Shown here one piece after another: positions 17,501 through 27,320 of a stretch of DNA of 36,026 bases. How positions within the stretch are numbered: the first letter of the stretch is position 1; every line of letters begins with the position of its first letter. The stretch spans positions 1 through 36,026 of the forward strand of contig QXVZ01027062.1 of assembly GCA_008931825.1 (NCBI GenBank), given 5' to 3'. Source of the DNA: Phallusia fumigata (Eukaryota; Chordata; Ascidiacea; Phlebobranchia; Ascidiidae). Below the pieces are notes generated by a model that saw nothing but the letters and a program-made list of their open reading frames with translations, ran no database searches and was not told the origin of the DNA. The position numbers were made by a program, and so were the translations under genes.

Positions 17501-20500
17501 ACATTCCACATGGTGCATTGACACAAGAAGTTAACATCCAACTTACAGCTTCATATGGAAATGAAGAACATGAGGTTGTTACGCATATTAGCAAAGTTTC
17601 ATCTGTTTTTTCAAAATGTTTCTGAAATTTTACACAGATGGAACTGACACCAGAACTTGATTGCAAACCAGATGGGCTACGATTCAACAAACCAGTCACA
17701 ATTCACCTTCAAACTTGCTATTTTGCTGACAAATCAATTCCAATTGAGGTAATCTAATTAGTTAAAATGAGCTTATTATTCACTAAAAGCACGATAACCA
17801 TTACCATTTCCTATATTTATCCCAGATTAAATACAGCACAACAGCTAAACCCTGGGAAAACTTGGCAAATGCAGACCACAGTGACCAGAGGTTTATAACA
17901 TTTCAAACTGACCACTTCTCATTGTAAGTACATGGTGAATTGAAGTGACTGACAAACCAATGTTTAACAAATCCTGTTAGCTTCAAGGCATTTCGGAGGG
18001 AATATATAAAAATGAAAAAAAATCATGTTTGCATCAATCGCACCATTGAAAATGAAGTGATCGCACAAACTGTATGGCTGAGGTAATTTTGTGAATTAAA
18101 TGGAAAAGTACTGATTTTCTTTTATACTACTACATCTTGGGCATACACAAAACTGTTGGATAATAATGAAACATATTTTTATAGCGTTAAACAAGAAACA
18201 TGTTTACCTGACACCTGTCAACATGGAACTTGTAACAACTGGACAAGCAAAAGTAGGTGTTTGTGCATTATTTGGTGTGGTAAATGTGTTTGCTTTGAAA
18301 AAACTCGAAATGTTTGCATTGACCTTTAGTTTCCACTTTTAGAAAAGTAACTAGTTGTCTATTTTTTACAACTTAAACCCCCTTTATAGATATTAATGTG
18401 AAAACTGGTAATTGTTATTCGACATTTTAGACTTGATACAGAAAACGTCACAAAATCAAGTAAGTCATACTTTTTTCACAACAGGGGAATCTTAGTAGCC
18501 AAGCATATTTTTGTACAAACAGAAAACTTCCCATACAGTATCAAAAGTTGTTGGACCAGAAGGAGGGAAATTGGTATCCAATGGATGCTCATTGGTGATT
18601 CCCCCAAATGCCTTGTTTGAAGATGTGCTAATAACAATCACTCCCTATGTCAGCAGTGCTGTAAGTACATGTATAGAATTTGTTTTATGTTGTGAACGTT
18701 CTGATGGCGAACTTTTAAATTAACAAGCAATGGAAGTTGCACATCCAATGAAGGCTGTCCTTTTGTAAAAATCAGATAAACCAAAAAGGGTTTTTGTTAC
18801 ACAGGGAAAAGACTATTTAGAGTGAATAGTGACCAACCAAGAGCACATGCTGGTTAATAATAGCAGTGTTCCCTGGTCTGCAAACCAGTTGTTAGTTTGT
18901 ACTGGAAGAAGATCCCAAAACCAGGAGCAAATTTGAATTAATACACACATAAAATGTCTGCAAATATATAATCATGTGACATCACCATTTATCCCCTCCG
19001 AAAAACCATAAACATTTAAAAAAACATGTATACCAGGAGTAACAGTCATTTCTAAGTTGAGTTGTTGGGTATGCCGCAATGCCAGAGAAAAAATCTGATC
19101 AATCTAACTTAAAATACAGCTTGACATTGGCAAGTAGACATTTTAAAATGTAATTCAATTTATCCACAAAAGAGCATAACCAATTCACACAGGTTCATTA
19201 AGTCTGTTTATCTGTCAGCTGGACACCGCACCACACATACTATGTGAACCATCTGGACTACAGTTTCGCAAAGATGTGACAATCTCACTGCCAAATTTCA
19301 CGAAGGGAAATAAAGCTGTGGTAAGCATTCAAACACAAATTCAAGTTGTTCAGCAATCGTATTTGCTGAATCATAGTAACTGTAATTTAGGTTGTGTAAG
19401 TAAAAATTTTTGTTTTCAAACATAGATTAAGTACTGCAATGAAGGGTTGCCATGGAGAGTCTTAACAAAATCACCAGAAGTTTCAGAAGCAAACATATCT
19501 TTTCAAACCAATCATTTTACCAAGTAAGTTACCGGGGATTGTAACTGGGGCATAGGTCTTGTGTCATGCTAAATACAACATTGATTTTTTAATGTCCGCC
19601 CAACTGTTTTTTAGATTTAAGGCCAATATTTTAAACCAAAATGATTCTCAACAACTGGGCATTTTAAAAATGATCAAGTTTGCTTTTGGAAGACTAGAAA
19701 ATCCTGATGAGGACCAGATCCTCCTGAATTGCTTTATTGCTGGTGATTTGGATATAATAAGGGATAATGAAGAATTTCAAGGTTGCACTTCAGCTCATCA
19801 AAATGAATTTCGAATGAGGTCAGAAGTCCAGGATCAGGCAAAACCTTTTTTTACCATCCAGTTTCTGGGATTAAACCAAGACCAACCATACATTTTTTGT
19901 GCAGAAAAGAGGAGGACCCAGTGAACATGTCCATCACATATAATGACAACCAACCAGAAACAAAGCAAGGTGAAGTTTATGAAAAAACTCTGGCCGAGTT
20001 TCATTACCGGTTAACATGTTTCAACCAAGCTGAAATCAACTACATTCTCCATTGCTGTAATATGAAGGGGAAAGCCAATGGGCAGTTCTTTGTTCCAGGT
20101 TTGTTGTATGTATACAGCTTGATATTGAACAATATTTTATTTTTGTAGAATATATGTTTTTGAGGTTTCTTACATTTCATTTATTTTGCAGAACTTAGAC
20201 CAAAGAATGCAAGAAAAATGGGTAAGAGTAGGGTTTGTTATAAAAACATGTGAACTATAAAATTCTAGTATTGTTGTTGCCTAGCGATGTCCATAACAAA
20301 AAACATGTGTTAAAGTAGGGTTGGGTATTTGACTGGTCAAAAAAAATCTGGTCAATTGACCGGTCAAATGCTTGTCAAATATCGGTCAAATACTAAGCAC
20401 ACTAATGAAATGTAATTTTGCTTAAAAGCTAATGATATGCAACATTGCAAGTAACAAAACAACAATAACAACTGTTTATTTACTTCATGCCTTTTACTAG

Positions 20501-21640
20501 ATATCGTAAAACCAAATGTTAATTTCCCTTTCAACATCCAAAAAACAACTGTGCTGTCGCTTTACTTGGGTACTAAGGTTGTAAAATTGTTTAGTGAAAG
20601 GCAACTACTAATTTTGGCCCCAGCTCTACCCCAATAGTACAACTAAAACTATTCGCAAAACGAATCAAAATTTTTACTGATGATGCGAAAAATACAACCT
20701 CCTCAAAAAACTTTTGTTGCGCCTTTCCATCATTATGATTTCTTAAGCGCACGGCTGATTAATATCTAAAATAGAAACAAGCAGTGTTCAATGGTGCTGT
20801 TGACAAAAACAAAGTGTAGACGAATTACACAAGCTGTTTCGGATAAAATAGTATTGGGTCAAATTAACCAATATAAATGGAGAATTTGGATTTGAATATG
20901 CAGGGATTCGATATTCTACTTTAGAAAATCCCCAACCGTATGAAGGTTTTAGCTCATAACTATATTGGTTTGTGAAATGGTAAACATTTAGCTTTCACAT
21001 CATTATGAAGTTTCCCAAGTCCTGTATAAATAGTTGCCCTTACAAACACTTAATTGGTGTAGTACAAAACAATACCCCACATTTTTTTATTTGAAGGGTA
21101 CCAAAACAGTTTTTCGAACTCAAATTTTAAGGCAAGCCTGAAAAAATTGACAGTATTTGCTTTGAAAAGTTAAAAACATATTTGACTGCTCTAAAAAAGT
21201 GCTGTCAATTGACCATATTTGACGGGTCAATTGACAGGCTTGCCAACCCTAGTTAAAGATGTAAAAAATAGGTGCCAAATAGAAAAAAATGCAGATTGTA
21301 AAACTAATCTACAATTTTTTACCAGTGCATGTCAATGAAGATGTTCTAAAAATTGCAAGAAAGGTGTCAAATGATGATTGGAACCAATTTGCAAGACTGT
21401 TTTTAAAAACTGATGAAGCAATGTTGAACAACTCCATGACAGATAACAGCAATAGTATAGAAGCACACAGGCGATGCGTTTTAAAGCCATGGACACAAAA
21501 GGGTAAAGGTAAAGCCTAACCTTACTGTGTTTGAGAATCAAATATCTCATATTTTTTTAGATGGAAATGATGCCATAAAACTGCAGCAACTTGTTGACGA
21601 TTTCCACAAGGAACTTGCAATGAATGTCCAGACCAGTTAG
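14556..21640 (+). CDS. Pseudokinase-ZU5-ZU5-UPA-death domain protein (PIDD1-like), 20 exons
   Basis: Exons: 14556-14692, 15183-15441, 15799-15860, 16219-16418, 16626-16703, 16950-17032, 17419-17574, 17638-17748, 17826-17923, 17981-18082, 18185-18252, 18431-18459, 18523-18660, 19219-19320, 19426-19523, 19615-19818, 19905-20098, 20192-20221, 21326-21502, 21561-21640. Phases agree throughout: 2406 coding bases, 801 aa, TAG stop. Domains: charged N terminus (1-45), kinase-like C-lobe (46-219), low-complexity linker (220-273), ZU5-1 (274-395), insert (396-461), ZU5-2 (462-574), UPA-like (575-706), death domain (717-801). There is no signal peptide or membrane helix, so it should be cytoplasmic. 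PIDD1 has the same ZU5-ZU5-UPA-death order and builds caspase-2 or RIPK1/NF-kB complexes; a similar scaffold role is inferred. The start is the first ATG of an exon whose donor matches the next exon; an upstream exon cannot be excluded. Confidence 0.78.
15183..16418 (+). CDS. Gene 1 exons 2-4: degenerate protein kinase domain
   Basis: Exon 15183-15441 aligns with the kinase part of the downstream paralogue: LSWLERFHIAKQLAEALKHLHSKSVVHGKI against LPWVKRFDIALQLADAIRYLHSKSSVHGDI. The HRD motif is HGK (117-119), so the catalytic Asp is lost. DFG is replaced by QLT (137-139). Exon 15799-15860 is only 62 bases against 143 in the paralogue, removing 27 residues including the APE region. No glycine-rich loop or VAxK lysine is visible. 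Exon 16219-16418 holds a diverged C-lobe (SYIEVLCVLIANGK). This should be a catalytically dead pseudokinase used for binding. Confidence 0.75.
16626..17032 (+). CDS. Gene 1 exons 5-6: Ser/Lys/Gln-rich linker
   Basis: Exons 16626-16703 and 16950-17032 encode a hydrophilic linker (SKTLDEFSKQNLETP... and DERMNKNHDKERKSSGSQ...) between the kinase-like domain and ZU5-1. It is probably disordered. The first matches the paralogue exon 30775-30876 in position and phase (1-1). Confidence 0.6.
17419..17923 (+). CDS. Gene 1 exons 7-9: first ZU5 domain with HFS site
   Basis: VGPQGAKLTVGG, then IVDIPHGALTQEVNIQLTAS, is a clear ZU5 opening (G-G/A-L...IP.GAL). ELTPELDCKPDGLRFNKPVTIHL follows, then W and FQTDHFS. 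The last strand ends in H392-F393-S394 (17913-17921), like the HF/S self-cleavage site of PIDD1. The intron 17575-17637 is only 63 bases and uses a weak donor, GTTGTT; it falls at the same place and phase as the intron in ZU5-2, which supports it. Confidence 0.85.
17981..18459 (+). CDS. Gene 1 exons 10-12: inter-ZU5 segment with Cys cluster
   Basis: Three short exons (17981-18082, 18185-18252, 18431-18459) link the two ZU5 domains. The middle one encodes C-LPDT-C-QHGT-C-NNW, spacing reminiscent of an EGF-like or zinc-binding knuckle, though too short to call a domain. The 29-base third exon has an equal-sized partner at 30953-30981 in the paralogue. Confidence 0.6.
18523..19523 (+). CDS. Gene 1 exons 13-15: second ZU5 domain with HFT site
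   Basis: VVGPEGGKLVSNGCSLVIPP then NALFEDVLITITPYVSSA, followed by ILCEPSGLQFRKDVTISLPN, then IKYCNEGLPWRVL and FQTNHFT, form a complete ZU5. The end is H571-F572-T573 (19513-19521): threonine instead of serine at the putative cut. The three exons (138, 102, 98 bases) match the paralogue (138, 111, 98) in phase. Confidence 0.88.
18661..19218. other. Intron 13 of gene 1
   Basis: This 558-base intron splits ZU5-2 after VSSA. The paralogue has only 66 bases here (31185-31250). I see no terminal repeats or other sign of what was inserted or lost. Confidence 0.5.
19615..20221 (+). CDS. Gene 1 exons 16-18: UPA-like region
   Basis: Exons 19615-19818, 19905-20098 and 20192-20221 are 204, 194 and 30 bases, exactly the sizes of their partners in the paralogue. 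UPA domains sit between ZU5 and death domains in UNC5, PIDD1 and ankyrins. Position and predicted beta strands (ILLNCFIAGDLDII, VNMSITYNDNQ) support this, but sequence similarity to UPA is weak by eye. The 86-base intron 19819-19904 keeps an open frame and could be read through, but the paralogue has a clear 557-base intron at the same place. Confidence 0.65.
20316..21251. mobile_element. Non-autonomous hAT-like element with TIR and target duplication
   Basis: The element begins TAGGGTTGG and ends CCAACCCTA. It is flanked by GTTAAAG on both sides (20309-20315 and 21252-21258), a 7-base or imperfect 8-base target duplication as hAT elements make. Near both ends are GGTCAATTGACC-type palindromes (20350-20361; GTCAATTGACC and GGTCAATTGAC around 21206-21236). 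It is 936 bases, has no long ORF, and occupies most of intron 18 of the kinase-ZU5-death gene. Confidence 0.8.
21326..21640 (+). CDS. Gene 1 exons 19-20: death domain
   Basis: HVNEDVLKIARKVSNDDWNQ, FARLFLKTDEAM, EAHRRCVLKPW and DAIKLQQLVDDFHKEL follow the six-helix death-domain pattern: hydrophobic helix 1, W..FAR, D.A..., L..W, L..L. Death domains bind each other in signalling complexes such as the PIDDosome. The acceptor at 21325 (TTTTTTACCAG) is used because the AG at 21292-21293 leads to an in-frame stop. The protein ends 10 residues after the last helix. Confidence 0.85.
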
Positions 21641-22116
21641 ACCCAAATGATTTATTGTTTTGTCTTGCTTTTTTTGTTATGATATTGTAAAGACTTGTTT
21701 TAGTTGAAATCCAGTTTTTAAAATGTAATCTATATGCTGTAAATAAGAGAGCTTTCCACTACTGTAAATTAACAGAAGAAGAAATTTGATTATCAGGTTC
21801 TGTTTGCAAGTTCTCCAAGTTAGTATTTATGCAATGTGCTACTTCCAATCTTGAACAAACTTACACTATTGTGGTTCAAGCAAATGGAATGATATTTACA
21901 TGTTTTTGCTTTCTGTGTTTTCCGCCAGTAGCCTTTCACCCATAGGACGCAGTGTTGTGCAATCCTGTGAAATTATCGGTCACTATTGACTTTAGTGACG
22001 TCACAACCTTGGTATTGTTTTACTCTCTTCTTGGCATCCTAACTGCCACATGTAACTGACTGGAAGTTGCATGGCCCATGGGTGCTTTAACTCAATTAAA
22101 TTTAACCCCCTTTAAA

Positions 22117-22134
22117 AAAGTTTGGACACCCCTG
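22117..22134 (-). mobile_element. hAT-type terminal inverted repeat
   Basis: On the minus strand this reads CAGGGGTGTCCAAACTTT, a very common hAT end in animals. The other end was not found; the 3' UTR of the first kinase-ZU5-death gene probably carries it. Confidence 0.5.
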
Positions 22135-22639
22135 ATTTAAATGATTGGGAATAAATTATACTGCATTGAACTGCTGCCTGATAGCTAAGTTGTGCGTTTC
22201 TGTACCAGTAAGCACCTGTACATTTTCTGTTGAAAACTTATCTGTTTTGTGATTTACAAAGAACTTTTCATATTTACTTTAAATTTGATCATTGTCCACT
22301 GTATTTATTCTGGAAAGACTATTGAAGCGCAACATTTGTCCACTGTTAACAATAAAACTCTTATCATCATTCGCCCTTCTGCTGTTGTTTTTTACCTGCT
22401 CATAAGTGCCACCACCTGTCAATGTTACCCTAATAAATAGTTAAATTTTGTTGACTTCTGGTGCTTGTGAGTATCTGAGTGTGAGACAGAGCACATGTAG
22501 AACTGTTTTAGCTAGGACTATACTTAATAATTCACGCCCCATAGCAGCGTTTCAAACTATTGACATTTGGTCCTGCCCGTTTTGTACTTAAGAAGCGCTA
22601 CTTGTTTATTGACACCCAGTGCATGTTATACTCCTCAGG

Positions 22640-22740
22640 GTTTCAACTGACACAATTTTATCTGACTTAAGGAATCAAGTAACAATATTATTGGGTAAAA
22701 AATTTCAGGATGTAGGACCGGTGATCAGATTCTACAACTT
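22640..22740 (+). pseudogene. Relic of the paralogue's linker exon
   Basis: AACTGACACAATTTTATCTG...GGAATCAAGTAACAATA (22645-22687) matches the exon starting at 30775 at about 33 of 43 positions by eye, and GACCGGTGATCAGATTCTACAAC (22716-22738) matches 30920-30944. The middle of the exon is deleted and the frame is not kept. It probably marks an extra decayed copy of the gene between the two intact ones. Confidence 0.4.
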
Positions 22741-23889
22741 TTTAGGATTTCGCCAAAAACCACAATTTTTGGATGGGTGCTGGAAGAAGAAAAATAGTTG
22801 TTTTGCTTCAAAGTTGTAACATTTTTTAGGGATATATTTTTTATTGTTTTGTTTGCCTGCGTCCGCCATAATTTTTAAAATTGGAATATAGTTTTCGAAC
22901 AAATTGTACTCAACAATACAACCAACACAAAAGAATTAATAACATTTCAGTAACCTTCAATGCAACATTATTTCCAGGTGGTACGAGAGCACCATTTATG
23001 CATTAAATTAAACTGCGTTCTTTTCTGCAATTTATATTATTCAATTTACAAAGCAAAAAATTATTTGATTGAAATCCCTGTTTTCTAGAACTAACAACAG
23101 TGTCTTTGCCTCCAAATGGTACACACCAACAAAAAGGATGGGAATCATTGCCTTGTGCAACAGCAATTTAAGTCACACATTAAAAAGCCATTGTCATAAA
23201 AGCATGGTTGTAACAAATAGCATGTTGATATATGCTCAACATATATTACGACAAACTTCAAACCGGCCATCAGAGCAATGGTCTTTATAACATAAATAAA
23301 ATAAAAGTATCATATTTACTTGTACCTCTAAGAAGTCAAGAGAAAAAAATGTAGTTAAGTACTAGAAAATGTGCTAAAAAGGTATAATTATGTAAATACA
23401 GTTGAACAAAGAAAGCTTAAACAGAAACTCCTGAAACTAACTTTACACAACTTTGATCTTGTCTTTTAATTGATTTTTTTATGTTTGAATATTATACAAA
23501 TATTAATAGAGGCCAAAACATACATTTTTAACCGAAGTCGGATATCTTTTTTAAAGCAATTAGGACTGTAAACACTACTTGCTTTCCAGAACCCAAAAAC
23601 AATATTAAGTCCACAAACAAGTATTTTACCCAATGTCAGCTTCCAATCATTAACGATGCATCTTATGTTAAAAAAACAAGGTTTTACATTAGAACCTTTT
23701 ACATGATTTTTTTGAAGTCCAATACTTTTAGGTTAGGAAGTTACAAAAGTGATTGCGCAACCATACTGACCTCTTAAACCAACAATCGATTTGTACAAAT
23801 GTGCAAGGTTTAGTTGGTAATCCATACAGATGCAAGAACTCCATGTTGACCTGGACAAAGTTGCAGTTGGCTCCAGGTTAAGTTCTATT

Positions 23890-24030
23890 GTGCAGGGGGG
23901 TCAACCTATCGGGTTCCACGGGGTTGGAGCAATGCCACTTAAGTTTCTTGCTCAGGGAAACACAAGTGACGAGAACCCACAACCTCGCGACCACAAGGCG
24001 TTTGCACTAACCACTCGGCCATCACGAAAG
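23890..24030 (-). mobile_element. tRNA-derived SINE, full-length copy
   Basis: On the minus strand it begins CGTGATGGCCGAGTGGTTAG (A box), then GAGGTTGTGGGTTCTCG (B box), then the core TGTTTCCCTGAGCAAGAAAC, TTAAGTGGCATTGCTCCAACC, CCGTGGAACCCGATAGGTTG. The head is the best-preserved Leu/Ser-tRNA-like sequence in the window. I rate it a SINE rather than a tRNA gene because the conserved core follows it and no acceptor stem closes. Confidence 0.75.
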
Positions 24031-24169
24031 ATTTTTTAACATCACAATTCAGACATTCTAATTACGGCGTCAAAAAGTAAAAAATGCATTTTTCGTTCCT
24101 ACACATGAACAATATTGTACAAGCGTTGACCACACGAAGTTGAAAAACGTATCGTATCCCACAGGAGCG

Positions 24170-24245
24170 TTAATGTTGCCGAGAGTTAAGCGCAACCACT
24201 AACCACTTTGCACCGCAAGGTTGTTGGTTCAAATCCCTAAACTCA
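24170..24245 (+). mobile_element. tRNA-like SINE head
   Basis: TTGCCGAGAGTTAAGCGCAACC...CGCAAGGTTGTTGGTTCAAATCCC has A-box and B-box motifs on the + strand. The SINE core of the other copies does not follow, so this is a different or truncated element. Confidence 0.4.
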
Positions 24246-24420
24246 ACAAAAACCTTAAAAAACACGCTTTTCAATTCTCGCGTTAGTACAGGACAAAAAA
24301 GAATGGATAAAAGCGCCCAAGCGTGGGATGGAAGTTAACTGCCACAGTCTAGTTAATCTATGATGGGCAGGAAAAAAAGGTGACCTTTTTACATTTTTAC
24401 CTGTTTAAACCACTTTGCAG

Positions 24421-24628
24421 GCACCTCCATTCCATGGGCAAATTAGTCTACGACAACTACTATTTTCAACTCACAGAAAAAGGTATACAGTGGATTGAAT
24501 TACAAACTTTAGCGAAGTGTTGTGAACAAGCGTGCGATGCAGCAAGCAGAGAAGATACGGCGAGGGCCGAGTCACAACTCAATGCAAAGTTACGAGTCAG
24601 CAATTACGCGTCATTAATAAATCGGTAG
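24421..24628 (+). CDS. Unassigned ORF, possible lone exon
   Basis: After an acceptor-like CCACTTTGCAG, an open frame runs 69 residues to TAG: GTSIPWAN is frame-shifted, while the frame RHLHSMGKLVYDNYYF, LTEKGIQWIELQTLAKCCEQ, ACDAASREDTARAESQLNAK is protein-like, with a helical Ala/Glu-rich second half and higher GC than its surroundings. I do not recognise it. No partner exon with matching phase was found nearby, so it could be a decayed gene end, a retrocopy or chance. Confidence 0.25.
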
Positions 24629-25419
24629 TAGGATTTATATCGGGTGTAGGGTTTACGATTTTGGCTATCAAGCCCATGTATACTGGAAAATAGGAAAAGT
24701 AACACGTAAAAGGTCATGGTTTAAAGCTGTTTTGGCTTTTTATTCCTCCAATATTTACGCTTCCTTACAAACTTTAAAGTTGGTCGAGTTTTCAAAGCCG
24801 AGTTTAGAACTCCTTTTTCCAGTGAATCAATCGGGTCAAACTGAGAACCATTTCACTGGGAGTAAAATGAAACAAAACATTTAACACTAGCGACACGTTC
24901 GATTCAAGCTTTTTGTCCACCCAAGGTAGAACAAACGTCCAAACAAAGCAAAGGGCTCGGATACCAGGAGTAATAGCAAAGAACAACACAATATCAACAG
25001 ACACATGACAATGCTGGTGCGGATTCGTCTGATGAATAGAGTAACAGAGATGAAGCAAAAACTGACACAAAACTGACTTTCGCCACATCGCCCCCTTACC
25101 TTAACGAGTTAAGATTTTGTTTTCGCAGAAAGGTACGATTCTCACACCCGTAAGATTGGTGATTACATGTACGGCTAGATACAATTTAGTCTATATTGAG
25201 TGCGTAATACAATAACACAACGACATTTATTTTACTTAATGTTCTTGTAAATAAAAATGTTTGTTAGAAAAAAATAGAAAAACAGATGATACACCACAAT
25301 GACTCAACATACAATCTGGTTGATTGACAAGTTTTAGGACTGAAGATTTTGTCCAGATCCTACTTTAATGAACAATTTTGAAATTTTGGGGGAGGGCATG
25401 GTCCCTTTCCCCTTTGATC

Positions 25420-25720
25420 AGTTTGCTGTTTTACCCTTGAGCGTCGTTTTCCGAATTGACAAAACACAATTCTAGACTTACATCGCGTTGAGGCTTACGC
25501 CACAAAACAAAGACCTTGCTGAACAAAAAAACTCTTTTATCTTGGCGAGGTTGTGTGAGGAGGCAAACACTGTTAAAGCAATTTTTTAGTGCCAGTAGCT
25601 TTCGAAGTAAGATTTAGACCAGCAGTTCTTCTTTAGGGGATGCGAGGATGCCGAATTATTAGGATTGGTTATATAGATACTTCATTAAATCTACAATTCT
25701 AAAGACTTAAGAAACTTAGT
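25420..25720 (+). repeat. Dispersed repeat, copy 1 (transposon relic)
   Basis: Shared landmarks with 26905-27320 in the same order are GTTTTACCC.TGA.CGTCG, CAAAACACAA, GCGTTGAGGC, CGCCACAAA, CCTTGCTGAA, GTTGTGTGAG.AGGC, ACCGTTAAA and ATTTAGACCAG..GTTCT..TTAGGGG.TGCGA. The last block resembles a hAT-type end. No transposase ORF remains. Confidence 0.5.
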
Positions 25721-25939
25721 AGTGGGGTTCAAAAAGTGGTTGATGGCTTCAGGAGTTAAAAACACGCAGTTTTAGTTCCAGCAAACCCGATTGAAAACTA
25801 TGGCGAGTTATTTGGATCAGGAAATAAACCTTAGTAAGTCCTCATGACATTCATTGTTATTGCTGTTTAGATAGAAAAAAATTTGCTGACGCGAAGAAGT
25901 TCGTTTTCAAACGCCAACCAGCGTAACGATGCGAAAAGC

Positions 25940-26160
25940 AGGACAAATTTGCTGTTTTTTTTACTGGTGGCAGTCACCCTTGTGCGGTGTTACGGTCGAA
26001 AAAACACGAAAATCCCAACATGCTTTCGCGTCACGTTTTTTTTGAATTCACCTATTAACGTAACTGTCTCGTTCACCGAATAGGAATTCCACGCTTCACG
26101 ATTGCGGCAAACAACAATTTCTTTCACCCAGCGAAGTAAACACAACTCAAGACAAAAGTC
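25940..26160 (+). repeat. Partial third copy of the dispersed repeat
   Basis: GTGCGGTGTTACGGTCGAAAAAACACGAAAATCCC parallels the copy at 26935-26965 (GCGCTGTTATGGTCAACAAAACACAAAAGTCTC). The tail TTTCTTTCACCCAGCGAAGTAAACACAACTCAA (26117-26151) instead matches the tail of the repeats at 2434 and 32355, so this may be a composite of two families. Confidence 0.35.
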
Positions 26161-26904
26161 AAATTTAAAAATGTAATAACGGTCAAAAGTTCTCAGAGTG
26201 CTTTGAGTTTAAGTAATTTTACACGAGAAATGAAAAACGTTTTTCTACCTTTCCCATCCGCCATTCTTATGTTTTCAATAGACGCAGCTACAACTCTAGT
26301 TATTTTGAAGTTGGGAGCTAGTGGTGTAACTGCTCGGGGAATTGTTGGCAAACCGCTATGACTATTTCTAGCACGTTTCAAAGTCAAATCAGACAACCAT
26401 TTCATGTCAAAAACCAGGTGAATCAACTTTCAGGGGCGGAAGTAATCTGGCTGTGGGTTTGGTAGTGGCAGTGACGCACAAAACTTGATAATTGTATTAA
26501 TTTTACTTGCCCTTGTCGGCGACACGGCCGACGAAAAACAAAAAACAAACCTACTAAATTGGCAATGAATCGAAAAGTTGCGAAAACACTAAACAAAAGA
26601 TTTAAAAGCCACCTTCATGTGGCGATGTAGTCGAGGTTAAACATATAATTAACAGAATATCGATTCCCGGAAGCCAATTATTACAACGGTTTTAATTTGA
26701 AACACCATTTGTAAAAGTTGTGTCTAAAACGTACAAATATTTTGTACCAAATCCCGATGGACAAGTTTAAGATCCGAATAAGTTTAAATAAGTGTCCTTT
26801 CAGGATGATATTTTTTATTCCGTTTTTATTTTAACATACCCAACCGAATACTTTGCTATTTTTTTCCAATGCCAACCACGTGGTAAAGACGCACAAGGAT
26901 CAGT

Positions 26905-27320
26905 TGACTGTTTTACCCGTGACCGTCGCATTTCTGCGCTGTTATGGTCAACAAAACACAAAAGTCTCGACGTTTTCAGCGTTGAGGCGGTCATGTGTTG
27001 CGACGCCACAAATCAAGCGCCTTGCTGAAAAGAAACTATTTATAAGTCAGTAAGTTTGTCTGGAGATGCGTGTATCTGAGCGACGTTGTGTGAGAAGGCC
27101 TACACCGTTAAAAAATATTAGCTAACCGATGTAAAAACTCAGTGTATTTCTGTGATTTGCTCTATCTGACGAGCACAAAATATCACGTAGAAAAAAAATT
27201 AACTTGCGGGTTATTAGATGCTTTGTGTGTCATTGTAGGTAGTTTATTATGACATCATTTGACATATCTGTCAAAGTAAGCATTTAGACCAGGGGGTTCT
27301 CCCTTAGGGGTGCGATGTGA
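26905..27320 (+). repeat. Dispersed repeat, copy 2 (transposon relic)
   Basis: This is the partner of 25420-25720, with an extra segment of about 100 bases near 27110-27270. It ends with ATTTAGACCAGGGGGTTCTCCC, near the CAGGGGTTCTC form of hAT ends. No ORF. Confidence 0.5.

Noticed and set aside
19819..19904. Reading through the 86-base segment as exon
   Set aside because: The frame is open, but it then continues into the next exon in the wrong frame, and paralogue 2 has a clear intron at the same codon.
25883..26083. ORF with a hydrophobic stretch (LLFFLLVAVTLVRCYG)
   Set aside because: It overlaps the dispersed repeat shared with 26905-27320, whose matching frame differs, so it is a chance reading of repeat DNA.
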